Assembly: GCF_000949475.1 (NCBI RefSeq)
Contig: NZ_JRHC01000005.1
Span: forward strand, 434,001-498,000
Direction of reading: 5' to 3'
DNA length: 64,000 bases
Source: Draconibacterium sediminis
Lineage (GTDB): Bacteria; Bacteroidota; Bacteroidia; Bacteroidales; Prolixibacteraceae
Each line of letters begins with the position of its first letter. Position 1 is the first letter of the stretch. The position numbers were made by a program, and so were the translations under genes. Below, piece after piece: positions 26,585 through 34,251 of this stretch. Under the pieces are notes generated by a model. It was given only the letters and a program-made list of their open reading frames with translations. It did no database searches and was not told the DNA's origin.

Positions 26585-27220
26585 TTAGTGTTGAACGCAA
26601 TAAACCAGAATATTGTTTTTGATAATGCGAAAAAATAAATCGTAACTCACTTCCTTTTCTGGATGCTTTAAAGCGCCGGTGAAACAGGAATGCGCATTAT
26701 AATCGAACGGAGTAATTGCAATTTGCTCGTTAAACTGAACTCCATGGATTCCAGAACATTTAAAAATAGCTTCTTTTGCTGCCCAAAGCAATATTTTTAC
26801 GAACTGCGGATCTTTGCTACTTTCAATAAATTCAATTTCTGCAGTGCTGGCAAATCGGGTAACAACTTTATCGATATTCCGCTGCAATTGTTCAACGTCG
26901 ATTCCAATATTTTTTTCGGATAAAATAATGGCTGCCAGATCAGCAGAGTGTGTGATGCTGATATTTAAATCGGAATTTATCAGTGACGGTTTGCCAAATT
27001 CATCGCGGTAAATAATTGGGGTATTTTCGGGTATCAGATTCTGAAGAAGCAGACGTGTAGCCAGAAATTCTTTTTGTCGCTTTTCGGCTTTAAAAGTTGC
27101 CAAACGCGCAGTATCATCGGAATTTAATGTACATGATTTTAATAAATCAGCAACTGTTTCTTTCAGCTCCCATACACCGATTGTACCGTTTTGGTTGGCT
27201 ATTTTTTCAATTAGCGGCAT
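26585..27220 (-). CDS. 4'-phosphopantetheinyl transferase (Sfp type)
   Basis: The protein moves the phosphopantetheine arm from coenzyme A to an acyl or peptidyl carrier protein. The two family motifs are present: NIGIDVEQLQRN with the Mg-binding Asp, and LLWAAKEAIFKCSG with the Trp-Ala-x-Lys-Glu. An upstream piece, STNISITHSADL-like (LNISITHSADLAAI), is also typical. The length of 211 residues fits Sfp/Sad proteins. Its ATG overlaps the gldD stop by one base. This gene after gldD/gldE is a recurring Bacteroidetes arrangement. Confidence 0.92.
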   Translation of the reverse strand: MPLIEKIANQNGTIGVWELKETVADLLKSCTLNSDDTARLATFKAEKRQKEFLATRLLLQNLIPENTPIIYRDEFGKPSLINSDLNISITHSADLAAIILSEKNIGIDVEQLQRNIDKVVTRFASTAEIEFIESSKDPQFVKILLWAAKEAIFKCSGIHGVQFNEQIAITPFDYNAHSCFTGALKHPEKEVSYDLFFRIIKNNILVYCVQH

Positions 27221-27801
27221 TATTTCCAGCTTGTGGTTTCAATCATATGAATCACGTCGGGTTCGATAAAGTTGATTACCGGACTCAGCGAATCAATGTC
27301 GGGAACTTCGCGAATATAGAACGCGCCGCGTAAAAAATGTCGGGTGCTGTCGGTTAAAAAAAACTGCATGGGCGACGCGGCATTTCCTTCAATGGAATAA
27401 ATGGTTCCGTAAACCTTTTGGGTAGGATTCATAAACAAACGCTCGTCAATGGCGTCGGCTTTTATTGAATGTTTATAGGCCAGCGTACGTGTTTCTTCCA
27501 TTAACTCGGCCAAAAGTTTGTAGTCGTCTTTTGGGCTGTTCAGCTCGTAATACGAAATGTGTATTTCCACTTTGTTTTCGGGCACCGCAACATTTATCCA
27601 GTAAGGTTCGTTGCGGTTTCTGGAGTCTTTTTCAATCCTTGCATATTCCGGTATTTCAAAATCGTACGGAAATGTCCGGTTCAGATCTTTGTAGCTTTTT
27701 TCAGGAAAATCAATGCGGTAATATCCCCGCGGTTTAGGCGTGTAATCTTCTTTACAAGCCACCAAAAACAACAATAAAAATAGTGTATATGCGAATCTCA
27801 T
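27220..27801 (-). CDS. gldD: gliding motility lipoprotein GldD
   Basis: The N-terminus is a lipoprotein signal (LFLLLFLVACKED). The mature protein carries the GldD hallmark PRGYYRIDFPEKSY directly after the anchor and the later segment ARIEKD followed by PYWINVAVPENKVEIHISYY. GldD is needed for gliding and is linked to the type 9 secretion pathway in Flavobacterium; in non-gliding Bacteroidetes it is kept for reasons not well understood. The pairing with gldE upstream supports the name. Length 193 aa is normal. Confidence 0.93.
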   Translation of the reverse strand: MRFAYTLFLLLFLVACKEDYTPKPRGYYRIDFPEKSYKDLNRTFPYDFEIPEYARIEKDSRNRNEPYWINVAVPENKVEIHISYYELNSPKDDYKLLAELMEETRTLAYKHSIKADAIDERLFMNPTQKVYGTIYSIEGNAASPMQFFLTDSTRHFLRGAFYIREVPDIDSLSPVINFIEPDVIHMIETTSWK

Positions 27802-27826
27802 CTTCCCAAAAATTTAGTCACGTTTA

Positions 27827-29149
27827 CTACTTGTTAATAACTACCTTGATTTGTTTAATCCGGCGGTTATCAACCTCTTCAATGGTAAACGTGAACGTTT
27901 TGCATTTTACCTGCTCTTTTAACGAAGGGATCTCGCCTTTTATTTCAAGAATAAGGCCGGCAAGCGTATCGGCATCACCTTTTACTTCGTCAAAAATGGT
28001 ATCGTCGCAATTTACAACCCGGTAAAAATCACCCAGTAAAATCTTGGCGTCGAACAGGTAAGAGTTTTCCGAAAGCTGGGTGAAGAAACTTTCTTCGTCA
28101 TCAAACTCATCGGCAATATCGCCAACAATCTCCTCCAGAATATCTTCGAGCGACACAATACCTGAAGTTCCTCCGTACTCGTCAACCACAATGGCAATGT
28201 GCACTTTGGTTTTCTGAAATTCTTCCAAAAGTGAACTGATTTTTTTGGTATCGGGCACATAAAACGGTGGACGGATTAATGTCTGCCATTTAAACGTTTT
28301 GTTTTTATGGCTGTGTTGAAGTATATCTTTAATATAAAGTAACCCGCTGATTTCGTCGAACGAATCGATGTAAACCGGAATTCGCGAGTAGCCCGAGTCG
28401 TTTATAATTTCAAGAACCTCCTCGAAATTTGCTTTTATATCGATGGAAACCACGTCAACACGTGGAGTCATAATTTCCTCCACACTTTTGTTGCCGAATT
28501 TTACAATTCCTTCCAGTATATCTTTTTCGTCTGAAAGTTCCTGGTCGGATGTCAATTCAAGTGCCTGCGAAATCTCATCCATCGAGATGTTCTTTTTGTG
28601 TTTTTGCAGGCGGCGGTTTACAAATCCGGTAGAGTAGATCAATATCGCATTTATGGGGCGAAATAACTTTTCGAGCGTTTGCAAGGGCAATGCCATAAAG
28701 CGCGCAAAACGCAAAGCAAAGTGTGTTGCATAAACTTTCGGAAAGATTTCGCCAAAAAGCAAGAGGAAAAACGTAATGAGCACCACCTGGAAAACAAATT
28801 GCAGTGTTGGTGCATTAACAAACGATACTAAATTGTTTGAAATAAAGGCCGTTAATATTACAATGCCAATGTTTACAAAGTTGTTTGTTACCAGTATGGT
28901 AGCCAGAAGTTTTTCCGGGCTTTCGAGGTTGTGCAATACGCGCTCGTTGTTTTTGCCTTTGTGTCTTAGTTTGTGTTTATCGCTGGCCGACAATGAAAAG
29001 TAAGCCACCTCGGATCCACTTATCAGTGCCGAAGTAAATAGTAGAAACAATACGATAATAATTGAAACTATTATTCCGGGACTGATAGGGTGTAATTGAA
29101 TTTGCCAGGAGCCGATAGCGGCTAAACTTAAAAGCGGTTCTGTTTCCAA
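27827..29149 (-). CDS. gldE: GldE, CNNM/CorC-type membrane protein with CBS domains
   Basis: Residues about 25-210 are the DUF21/CNNM membrane domain with four hydrophobic spans (IIVSIIIVLFLLFTSALISG first). Two CBS domains follow (IMTPRVDVVSIDIKANFEEV and VDEYGGTSGIVSLEDILEEI), then the CorC_HlyC C-terminal domain. The family is related to Mg transporters and hemolysin-like proteins, while GldE in Flavobacterium supports GldD function. The only start consistent with the whole membrane domain is TTG at 29149. It stands between ssb (15-base gap) and gldD (25-base gap). Confidence 0.93.
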   Translation of the reverse strand: METEPLLSLAAIGSWQIQLHPISPGIIVSIIIVLFLLFTSALISGSEVAYFSLSASDKHKLRHKGKNNERVLHNLESPEKLLATILVTNNFVNIGIVILTAFISNNLVSFVNAPTLQFVFQVVLITFFLLLFGEIFPKVYATHFALRFARFMALPLQTLEKLFRPINAILIYSTGFVNRRLQKHKKNISMDEISQALELTSDQELSDEKDILEGIVKFGNKSVEEIMTPRVDVVSIDIKANFEEVLEIINDSGYSRIPVYIDSFDEISGLLYIKDILQHSHKNKTFKWQTLIRPPFYVPDTKKISSLLEEFQKTKVHIAIVVDEYGGTSGIVSLEDILEEIVGDIADEFDDEESFFTQLSENSYLFDAKILLGDFYRVVNCDDTIFDEVKGDADTLAGLILEIKGEIPSLKEQVKCKTFTFTIEEVDNRRIKQIKVVINK

Positions 29150-29164
29150 ATTTAAAAGTTTTGG

Positions 29165-29614
29165 TTAGAATGGAAGATCCTCGTCTCCCTCCGGTTCTTC
29201 AATGTCGGGTTGCGAAACCTGCGGAGTGGATGCTGAACCGGAGTTTTGCATTGCACCGCCCTGGTCTGGCGAACCCATGTTGTCAGCGCGGTTACCAAGC
29301 ATTGTCATCTGGTCGCCATAAATCTCTGTAACGTAACGTTTGTTCCCGTCTTTGTCGTCGTACGAGCGGGTTCTTATTCGTCCCTCAATATACAGCTGAC
29401 GGCCTTTGGTAACATATTTTTCAGCCACTTCGGCCAGGCCTCTCCACAATACAATATTGTGCCACTCGGTTGTAGTAACACGCTCACCACTTTTCGAGTT
29501 ATAACTTTCTGATGTTGCCAAAGGGAAATTAGCTACTGCAACACCCGAATCAAGGTGACGAACTTCAGGATCTTTACCAACGTTTCCGATAAGAATTACT
29601 TTATTTACTGACAT
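29165..29614 (-). CDS. ssb: single-stranded DNA-binding protein
   Basis: The OB fold spans residues 1-110 (NKVILIGNVGKDPEVRHL, WHNIVLWRGLAEVAEKYV, GRQLYIEGRIRTRSYDDKDG). A flexible Gly/Gln/Ser-rich linker follows, and the chain ends in the acidic tip DEDLPF that recruits replication and repair proteins. The length of 149 aa is typical. It lies between mutY and gldE, a conserved Bacteroidetes order. Confidence 0.97.
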   Translation of the reverse strand: MSVNKVILIGNVGKDPEVRHLDSGVAVANFPLATSESYNSKSGERVTTTEWHNIVLWRGLAEVAEKYVTKGRQLYIEGRIRTRSYDDKDGNKRYVTEIYGDQMTMLGNRADNMGSPDQGGAMQNSGSASTPQVSQPDIEEPEGDEDLPF

Positions 29615-29682
29615 AATCTAAAATTTATATGGTTAACATTTTCAGGTTGTTACTACGCTGCAATTATAAACCGGTTTTTTAA

Positions 29683-30732
29683 TTATATTCCCAATCCGGC
29701 CTCGTGTAAAAACTGTTCAACCAGTCGGGATACAGCAAATTTAGAAATATCTTTTTTATTTACCCGAATTAGAGGCGACGGATTATTAAAATTGCCCTGA
29801 ACTTCAAGATATATCAATTTTGCATGAATAATCTGGTGGCTCAAAACATGCTTTTTTTGCCCGCTTATATATTTAATATTTAGTTGCGACGATTTAACCG
29901 GAAGATCTGCTTTTAACAGCTCCGAATCTGAAAGTGCTTTTTCGTACTCCATCAGCGGCAATTGATACAGGTTTTGCCAGATATCGCTGCCCGATCTTTT
30001 ATCCAGCAAAATTGAATCGCCCATATCATAGATATAATAATAAAAATAGCGGTGCCGCTGTTTCGTCTTTTTTTCTTTTACCGGAAGTTGGTTAACAAGG
30101 CCATTCTTCAACGCGAAACAGGAATCAGAAAGCGGGCAGGTTTCGCATTTTGGCGATTTCGGAACACACTGCAAAGCGCCGAATTCCATAAGCGCCTGGT
30201 TGTGCATGCCCGGATTTTGCCCGCGAATCAATTCTTCAGCCAGCTGTTGAAACTCTTTTTTGCCTGCCGACGAGTCAATCGGTGTCTCAATTCCGTAATA
30301 TCTCGACAGTACCCTATATATATTACCATCAACCGCAGGGAATGGAAGGTCGAACGCAATGGAAGCAATAGCTGCTGCTGTATATGGCCCAACTCCTTTT
30401 AATGCTAAAATGTTTTTGTAATCGTTTGGGAAAGTTCCGTTGTACTGCAATGCAATAATTTTTGCCGAAGCATGCAGGTTGCGGGCTCGCGAATAGTAAC
30501 CCAGTCCCTGCCAGAGTTTTAGCACCTCGTCTTCGTGGGCACTGGCCAGGTCATTTACCGTTGGATAAGCTTCTGCAAAGCGGTAAAAGTAGTTTTTGCC
30601 TTGCTCAACCCTTGTTTGCTGAAGTATAATTTCCGAGAGCCAAATCTTGTACGGATCACGGTCTTTTCGCCACGGTAAATCACGCTTATTTATATGGTAC
30701 CAATTGTAAATGTTGGTATGAAAATTGTCCAT
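29683..30732 (-). CDS. mutY: A/G-specific adenine glycosylase
   Basis: MutY removes adenine opposite 8-oxoguanine. The helix-hairpin-helix with Gly-rich turn is LKGVGPYTAAAIASIAF, followed by the catalytic Asp in VDGNIYRVLSRYYG. The 4Fe-4S motif C-x6-C-x2-C-x5-C is CVPKSPKCETCPLSDSC. The C-terminal part is the NUDIX-like 8-oxoguanine recognition domain. Length 349 aa is normal. It heads the minus-strand run and is divergent from the HU gene. Confidence 0.96.
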   Translation of the reverse strand: MDNFHTNIYNWYHINKRDLPWRKDRDPYKIWLSEIILQQTRVEQGKNYFYRFAEAYPTVNDLASAHEDEVLKLWQGLGYYSRARNLHASAKIIALQYNGTFPNDYKNILALKGVGPYTAAAIASIAFDLPFPAVDGNIYRVLSRYYGIETPIDSSAGKKEFQQLAEELIRGQNPGMHNQALMEFGALQCVPKSPKCETCPLSDSCFALKNGLVNQLPVKEKKTKQRHRYFYYYIYDMGDSILLDKRSGSDIWQNLYQLPLMEYEKALSDSELLKADLPVKSSQLNIKYISGQKKHVLSHQIIHAKLIYLEVQGNFNNPSPLIRVNKKDISKFAVSRLVEQFLHEAGLGI

Positions 30733-30811
30733 TCTATGCTAACTGGTTAAAAATCTTACAGAAAAACAAAAATAATTTATTTGAAATGCTTTCCGGTTTT
30801 ATAATATTTTT

Positions 30812-30819
30812 TATTTTTG
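30812..30819 (+). promoter_or_regulatory. -7 box of the HU gene
   Basis: TATTTTTG fits TAnnTTTG and is followed by CATCC near the expected start site, 50 bases before the HU ATG. Confidence 0.6.
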
Positions 30820-30869
30820 CATCCTCGAATAAAAACGATTAATATATTGAAAATTAAATATTTTAAGAG

Positions 30870-31157
30870 ATGACTAAGGCAGATATTGTAAATGAAATTT
30901 CGAAAGAAACGGGAATTGAAAAGGTAACTGTTCAGAAAACAGTGGAAGCTTTTATGGAAACTGTAAAAGATTCACTGGTTGATGGCAAAAATGTTTATTT
31001 AAGAGGTTTTGGTAGTTTTGTTGTTAAGAAAAGAGCAGAAAAAACTGCCCGTAATATTTCTAAAAACACAACCATTATCATTCCTGCTCACAATATTCCT
31101 TCGTTTAAACCAGCGAAAACATTTGTATCAGAAGTTAAAAATCAAGTAAAATCATAG
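30870..31157 (+). CDS. HU family DNA-binding protein
   Basis: The 95-residue protein has the HU/IHF plan: helical N-terminus (TKADIVNEISKETGIEK), dimer core, the motif LRGFGSFVVKKRAEKTARN and the beta arm ending IIIPAHNIPSFKPAKTF. The Pro at the arm tip region is replaced by Ala-His-Asn, a common HU-beta-like variation in Bacteroidetes. It bends and packs DNA. The next gene is a COX24-type basic protein 4 bases away, and RNase G follows. Confidence 0.95.
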   Translation: MTKADIVNEISKETGIEKVTVQKTVEAFMETVKDSLVDGKNVYLRGFGSFVVKKRAEKTARNISKNTTIIIPAHNIPSFKPAKTFVSEVKNQVKS

Positions 31158-31161
31158 AGTT

Positions 31162-31254
31162 ATGCCAAGCGGTAAAAAGAGAAAAAGACACAAGATGGCC
31201 ACTCATAAGCGCAAAAAAAGATTGCGTAAAAACAGGCACAAAAAGAAAAAATAA
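31162..31254 (+). CDS. AURKAIP1/COX24-type very basic 30-aa protein
   Basis: This open frame of 30 residues contains 18 Lys and Arg. It begins MPSGKKRKRHKMATHKRKKR and is almost unchanged among Bacteroidetes as far as I know. It belongs to the COX24/AURKAIP1 domain group, which includes the mitochondrial ribosomal protein mS38 and resembles the short mycobacterial bS22. A ribosomal or rRNA-binding role is therefore likely. It starts 4 bases after the HU stop, so it is cotranscribed. It is followed by a hairpin and then the RNase G gene, an arrangement typical of the phylum. Confidence 0.9.
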   Translation: MPSGKKRKRHKMATHKRKKRLRKNRHKKKK

Positions 31255-31288
31255 GATTTTAGTGAATTAATTTCTTATAGTTAGTGAT

Positions 31289-31320
31289 TAAACCTAAAGC
31301 ATGCTAATGCTTTAGGTTTA
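31289..31320. terminator. strong symmetric hairpin after the COX24-type gene
   Basis: A perfect 14-bp stem (31289-31302 with 31307-31320) with a GCTA loop lies 34 bases after the small gene. No T tract follows, so it is not a classical intrinsic terminator. It may stabilise the upstream mRNA end or attenuate transcription into the RNase G gene. Confidence 0.55.
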
Positions 31321-31371
31321 GTCTGTTATAACGATTAGTATTAACCAATAGAAGTAGATGATTAAAAGGTT

Positions 31372-32922
31372 GTGAGTAGCGATTTAATAATTGATGTAAC
31401 TCCATCCGAAATTGTTATTGCCTTACAGGAAAAGAAGAAGCTTGCAGAACTATCAAGAGAGAGAAGCGGGGCAAAATTCGCTGTCGGAGACATATACCTC
31501 GGCAAAGTGAAAAAAATTATGCCCAGTTTAAATGCTGCTTTTATCGATGTAGGCTACAGTAAAGATGCTTTTTTACATTACCTCGACATGGGGCCACAAT
31601 TCGCCACGCTGAATAAATTCCTGCGAATTGCCTCATCACGAAAAAACAAAATTTCTTCAATCTCAAGGATTCACTCCGAACCCGACATTAATAAAGAAGG
31701 TAAAGTAAACGAGCTGCTAAAAGTTGGTCAGAAAATTTTGGTTCAGGTTGCAAAAGAACCAATTAATACAAAAGGCCCGCGGTTAACATCCGAAATCTCC
31801 ATTGCAGGGAGGAATTTAGTTTTAATGCCATTTAGCGACAAAATATCAGTGTCGCAAAAAATCAGGTCAACCGAAGAAAAAAACAGGTTGAAAAAACTGA
31901 TCCAGAGTATTAAACCCCGCAAATATGGAGTAATAATCCGCACTGTAGCAGAAGGAAAAAAAGTAGCAGAACTCGACAAAGAGCTTCGACGTTTGGTTGA
32001 AAAGTGGGAAACCACCTTTCAAAAGCTGAACAGAGCACAGGCTCCATCGCTGATAATCGGCGAGATTGACAGAACAACAGCCCTGTTGCGCGATATTTAT
32101 CATCCCGACTTCAACAGCATTATTGTAAACGACCAATCGGTAGCGTCAGAAATTGCCGATTACATAGGTAGCATTCAGGCCGACAAAAGAAAGATAGTTA
32201 AATACTACAAAGGACGTCAGCCAATTTTCGAACACTACGGCATCGATAAACAAATTAAAGCCTCGTTCGGAAAAACCGTATCATTTAAAGATGGTGCCTA
32301 TTTAATCGTAGAACACACCGAAGCGTTTCATGTTATTGATGTAAACAGCGGGAATCGCGCAAGGGCCGGGAACGACCAGGAAAAAAATGCCCTGGAAGTA
32401 AACCTGGCAGCCTGCGACGAAATAGCAAGACAATTACGGTTGCGAGACATGGGAGGAATCATTGTAATTGATTTCATCGACATGCATGTCGCGGCCAATC
32501 GCCAGAAAGTGAACGATCACATGAAGGAGGTTATGGCCGACGACCGGACCAAGCACAACATTCTTCCACTAAGTAAGTTTTGCCTGATGCAAATTACCAG
32601 GCAAAGAGTTCGTCCGGAAGAAAAAGTTGAGACTGCCGAAAGCTGTCCAACTTGTAAAGGAAGTGGAAAAGTTGTGCCTACTGTGTTATTTGCCGACGAT
32701 ATCGACGGTAAAGTAAACTACGCGCTAAAGGAACTGAACAAGAAGAAACTAAATCTGAAAGTTCATCCTTATACAGCTGCTTATCTTACAAAAGGCTGGA
32801 AAAGCCGCCAAAATAAGTGGTTTTTCAAGTACCTGAAATGGGTAAGCGTTGAAGCTGTAAATTCATATTCCTATCTGGAATATCATTTTTTTGATGAGAA
32901 TGAAGAAGAAATTATTTTATAA
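31372..32922 (+). CDS. rng: ribonuclease G / RNase E family endoribonuclease
   Basis: The protein cleaves single-stranded RNA and helps mature rRNA. An S1 RNA-binding domain lies near residues 35-125 (GDIYLGKVKKIMPSLNAAFIDVG is split by the usual RNase G insertion), the 5' sensor and RNase H-like parts follow, and the catalytic Asp pair is in the region HVIDVNSG and GIIVIDFIDM. The zinc-link CPTCKGSG is near residue 425. The length of 516 residues fits RNase G with no RNase E scaffold. The start is GTG at 31372. It ends at a strong terminator, so the transcript closes there. Confidence 0.95.
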   Translation: MSSDLIIDVTPSEIVIALQEKKKLAELSRERSGAKFAVGDIYLGKVKKIMPSLNAAFIDVGYSKDAFLHYLDMGPQFATLNKFLRIASSRKNKISSISRIHSEPDINKEGKVNELLKVGQKILVQVAKEPINTKGPRLTSEISIAGRNLVLMPFSDKISVSQKIRSTEEKNRLKKLIQSIKPRKYGVIIRTVAEGKKVAELDKELRRLVEKWETTFQKLNRAQAPSLIIGEIDRTTALLRDIYHPDFNSIIVNDQSVASEIADYIGSIQADKRKIVKYYKGRQPIFEHYGIDKQIKASFGKTVSFKDGAYLIVEHTEAFHVIDVNSGNRARAGNDQEKNALEVNLAACDEIARQLRLRDMGGIIVIDFIDMHVAANRQKVNDHMKEVMADDRTKHNILPLSKFCLMQITRQRVRPEEKVETAESCPTCKGSGKVVPTVLFADDIDGKVNYALKELNKKKLNLKVHPYTAAYLTKGWKSRQNKWFFKYLKWVSVEAVNSYSYLEYHFFDENEEEIIL

Positions 32923-32926
32923 AAGG

Positions 32927-32957
32927 AAAGCCGTTCATTATTGAGCGGCTTTTTTTA
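32927..32957 (+). terminator. rho-independent terminator after RNase G
   Basis: An 11-bp stem (32927-32937 with 32942-32952, one G-U) with a short loop is followed by T7. Confidence 0.85.
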
Positions 32958-32983
32958 TTTTCGCAGTAAGCAAAGTAATTCTG

Positions 32984-34069
32984 ATGGCGTTAAAAAAACT
33001 GGTCTATATCATTCTTTTTCTTTTTATTGCAAGTTCCTCGAGTGCACTCGAAATAAAAGGTACGATCGATTTATCGGAGCAGTGGCAACCCAAGGTTTTT
33101 CTGGCTTTGCTAAATTCACCCAACGATATTTTTGTAGCCTCGCCCGATTTTATTATAGCCGAAACTTTTATAAATCCCGATGGTAGTTTCGAAATCAATA
33201 CGCAGTCGGTACCCGACGACGAACGTTTTTACCGCCTCTATCTGGTGCAGGGCGATAATGCCTCGGTAGAGTTTAGTTCAACCCAAAACAAAAACTATTT
33301 TCATTTGCTGCTAAACCGGCAATCGGAAATTGTGCTGAATGCCACAACCCGGAATAATTCGCTGCAAGTAACAGCCTTAAATGGGAGCGATGATACAAAA
33401 GCAATTTTTGATTTTGACGAAAAGTTTCAGGAACAAAGCAGCGAGTTGAGTGGTCAGTTGCCAAAAGCACAAAGTACCTTCCTGTCGCAGGAGTTGGAAA
33501 CCTTTATCCATTCGGTTGTAGCCGATGCCAATAATCCTTATGTTGGCATTTATGCGCTGTATCATATCGAAGATAAAGAGACCGATTTTTTGCGGAACAG
33601 CGATTTCTATTTTAACTTTCAAAAACGGCTGGAAGATGAACTTCCGGTAACACCATACACCGAAGCGTATTCCGAATTGTTGGATGAATTGATTGGCTTT
33701 CGTGAGTTCGTTTGTGAAATGCCGGGTGTGCAACCCAAATGGAAAGACTGGTTAATGCTGATTGAAGCGATAATTATTCTGATTCTTATAATCGTTTTGA
33801 TTGCAGCGTACCGGCAATTAAAGAAAATGAGAAACCGGGAAAACGATCCGGCCAACAATCAGAAACCGCTTTATGAAGCCCTAACCCTAAAGCAACAGGA
33901 AATATTGGGGCTTTTAGCTGACGGAAAGACCAATAAAGAAATTGCCCAGGAACTTTTCGTAGAATTGAGTACCGTAAAAACCCATATTAACAATATATAC
34001 AGGCAGTTGGGCGTGTCAACGCGTAAAGAAGCTGTCGACTTTCACAACTCTGTTAAAAGCCACGATTAG
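32984..34069 (+). CDS. membrane-anchored LuxR-type regulator with a periplasmic domain
   Basis: A signal segment (LVYIILFLFIASSSSA) leads to a secreted domain of about 230 residues. One membrane span follows at about 251-272 (LIEAIIILILIIVLIAAY), then a cytoplasmic LuxR/GerE HTH at about 295-361 (LTLKQQEILGLLADGKTNKEIAQ and VKTHINNIYRQLGVSTRKEA). The protein therefore joins an outside sensor to a DNA-binding domain in one chain, without kinase or receiver. The sensor is rich in beta structure (IKGTIDLSEQWQPKVFLALL) and resembles a domain found in other Bacteroidetes LuxR proteins, but I cannot name its ligand. It precedes dsbD by about 180 bases, so envelope or redox stress is a possible signal. 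Confidence 0.85.
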   Translation: MALKKLVYIILFLFIASSSSALEIKGTIDLSEQWQPKVFLALLNSPNDIFVASPDFIIAETFINPDGSFEINTQSVPDDERFYRLYLVQGDNASVEFSSTQNKNYFHLLLNRQSEIVLNATTRNNSLQVTALNGSDDTKAIFDFDEKFQEQSSELSGQLPKAQSTFLSQELETFIHSVVADANNPYVGIYALYHIEDKETDFLRNSDFYFNFQKRLEDELPVTPYTEAYSELLDELIGFREFVCEMPGVQPKWKDWLMLIEAIIILILIIVLIAAYRQLKKMRNRENDPANNQKPLYEALTLKQQEILGLLADGKTNKEIAQELFVELSTVKTHINNIYRQLGVSTRKEAVDFHNSVKSHD

Positions 34070-34146
34070 GGGGTCTAGACCCTATTTCAAACCCAGTCTA
34101 TACTTCTTTTGTTAAACAGCATAAGGCGTTTTGTTGTTTTCTATCA

Positions 34147-34154
34147 TAAATTTG
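34147..34154 (+). promoter_or_regulatory. -7 box before dsbD
   Basis: TAAATTTG fits TAnnTTTG and lies 98 bases before the chosen dsbD start. The -33 element is not clear. Confidence 0.45.
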
Positions 34155-34251
34155 TGCTATTCGTTAAAACACCATTGGTGTGATGAGCGATCAAAGTACA
34201 GAACACAATTTAGAAGGAATATCAAAGTTTATTTATAAAACTACAAAAAGA

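Noticed and set aside
31289-31320. Classical intrinsic terminator after the COX24-type gene
   Set aside because: The stem is strong but no T tract follows, so it is listed only as a hairpin with uncertain role.
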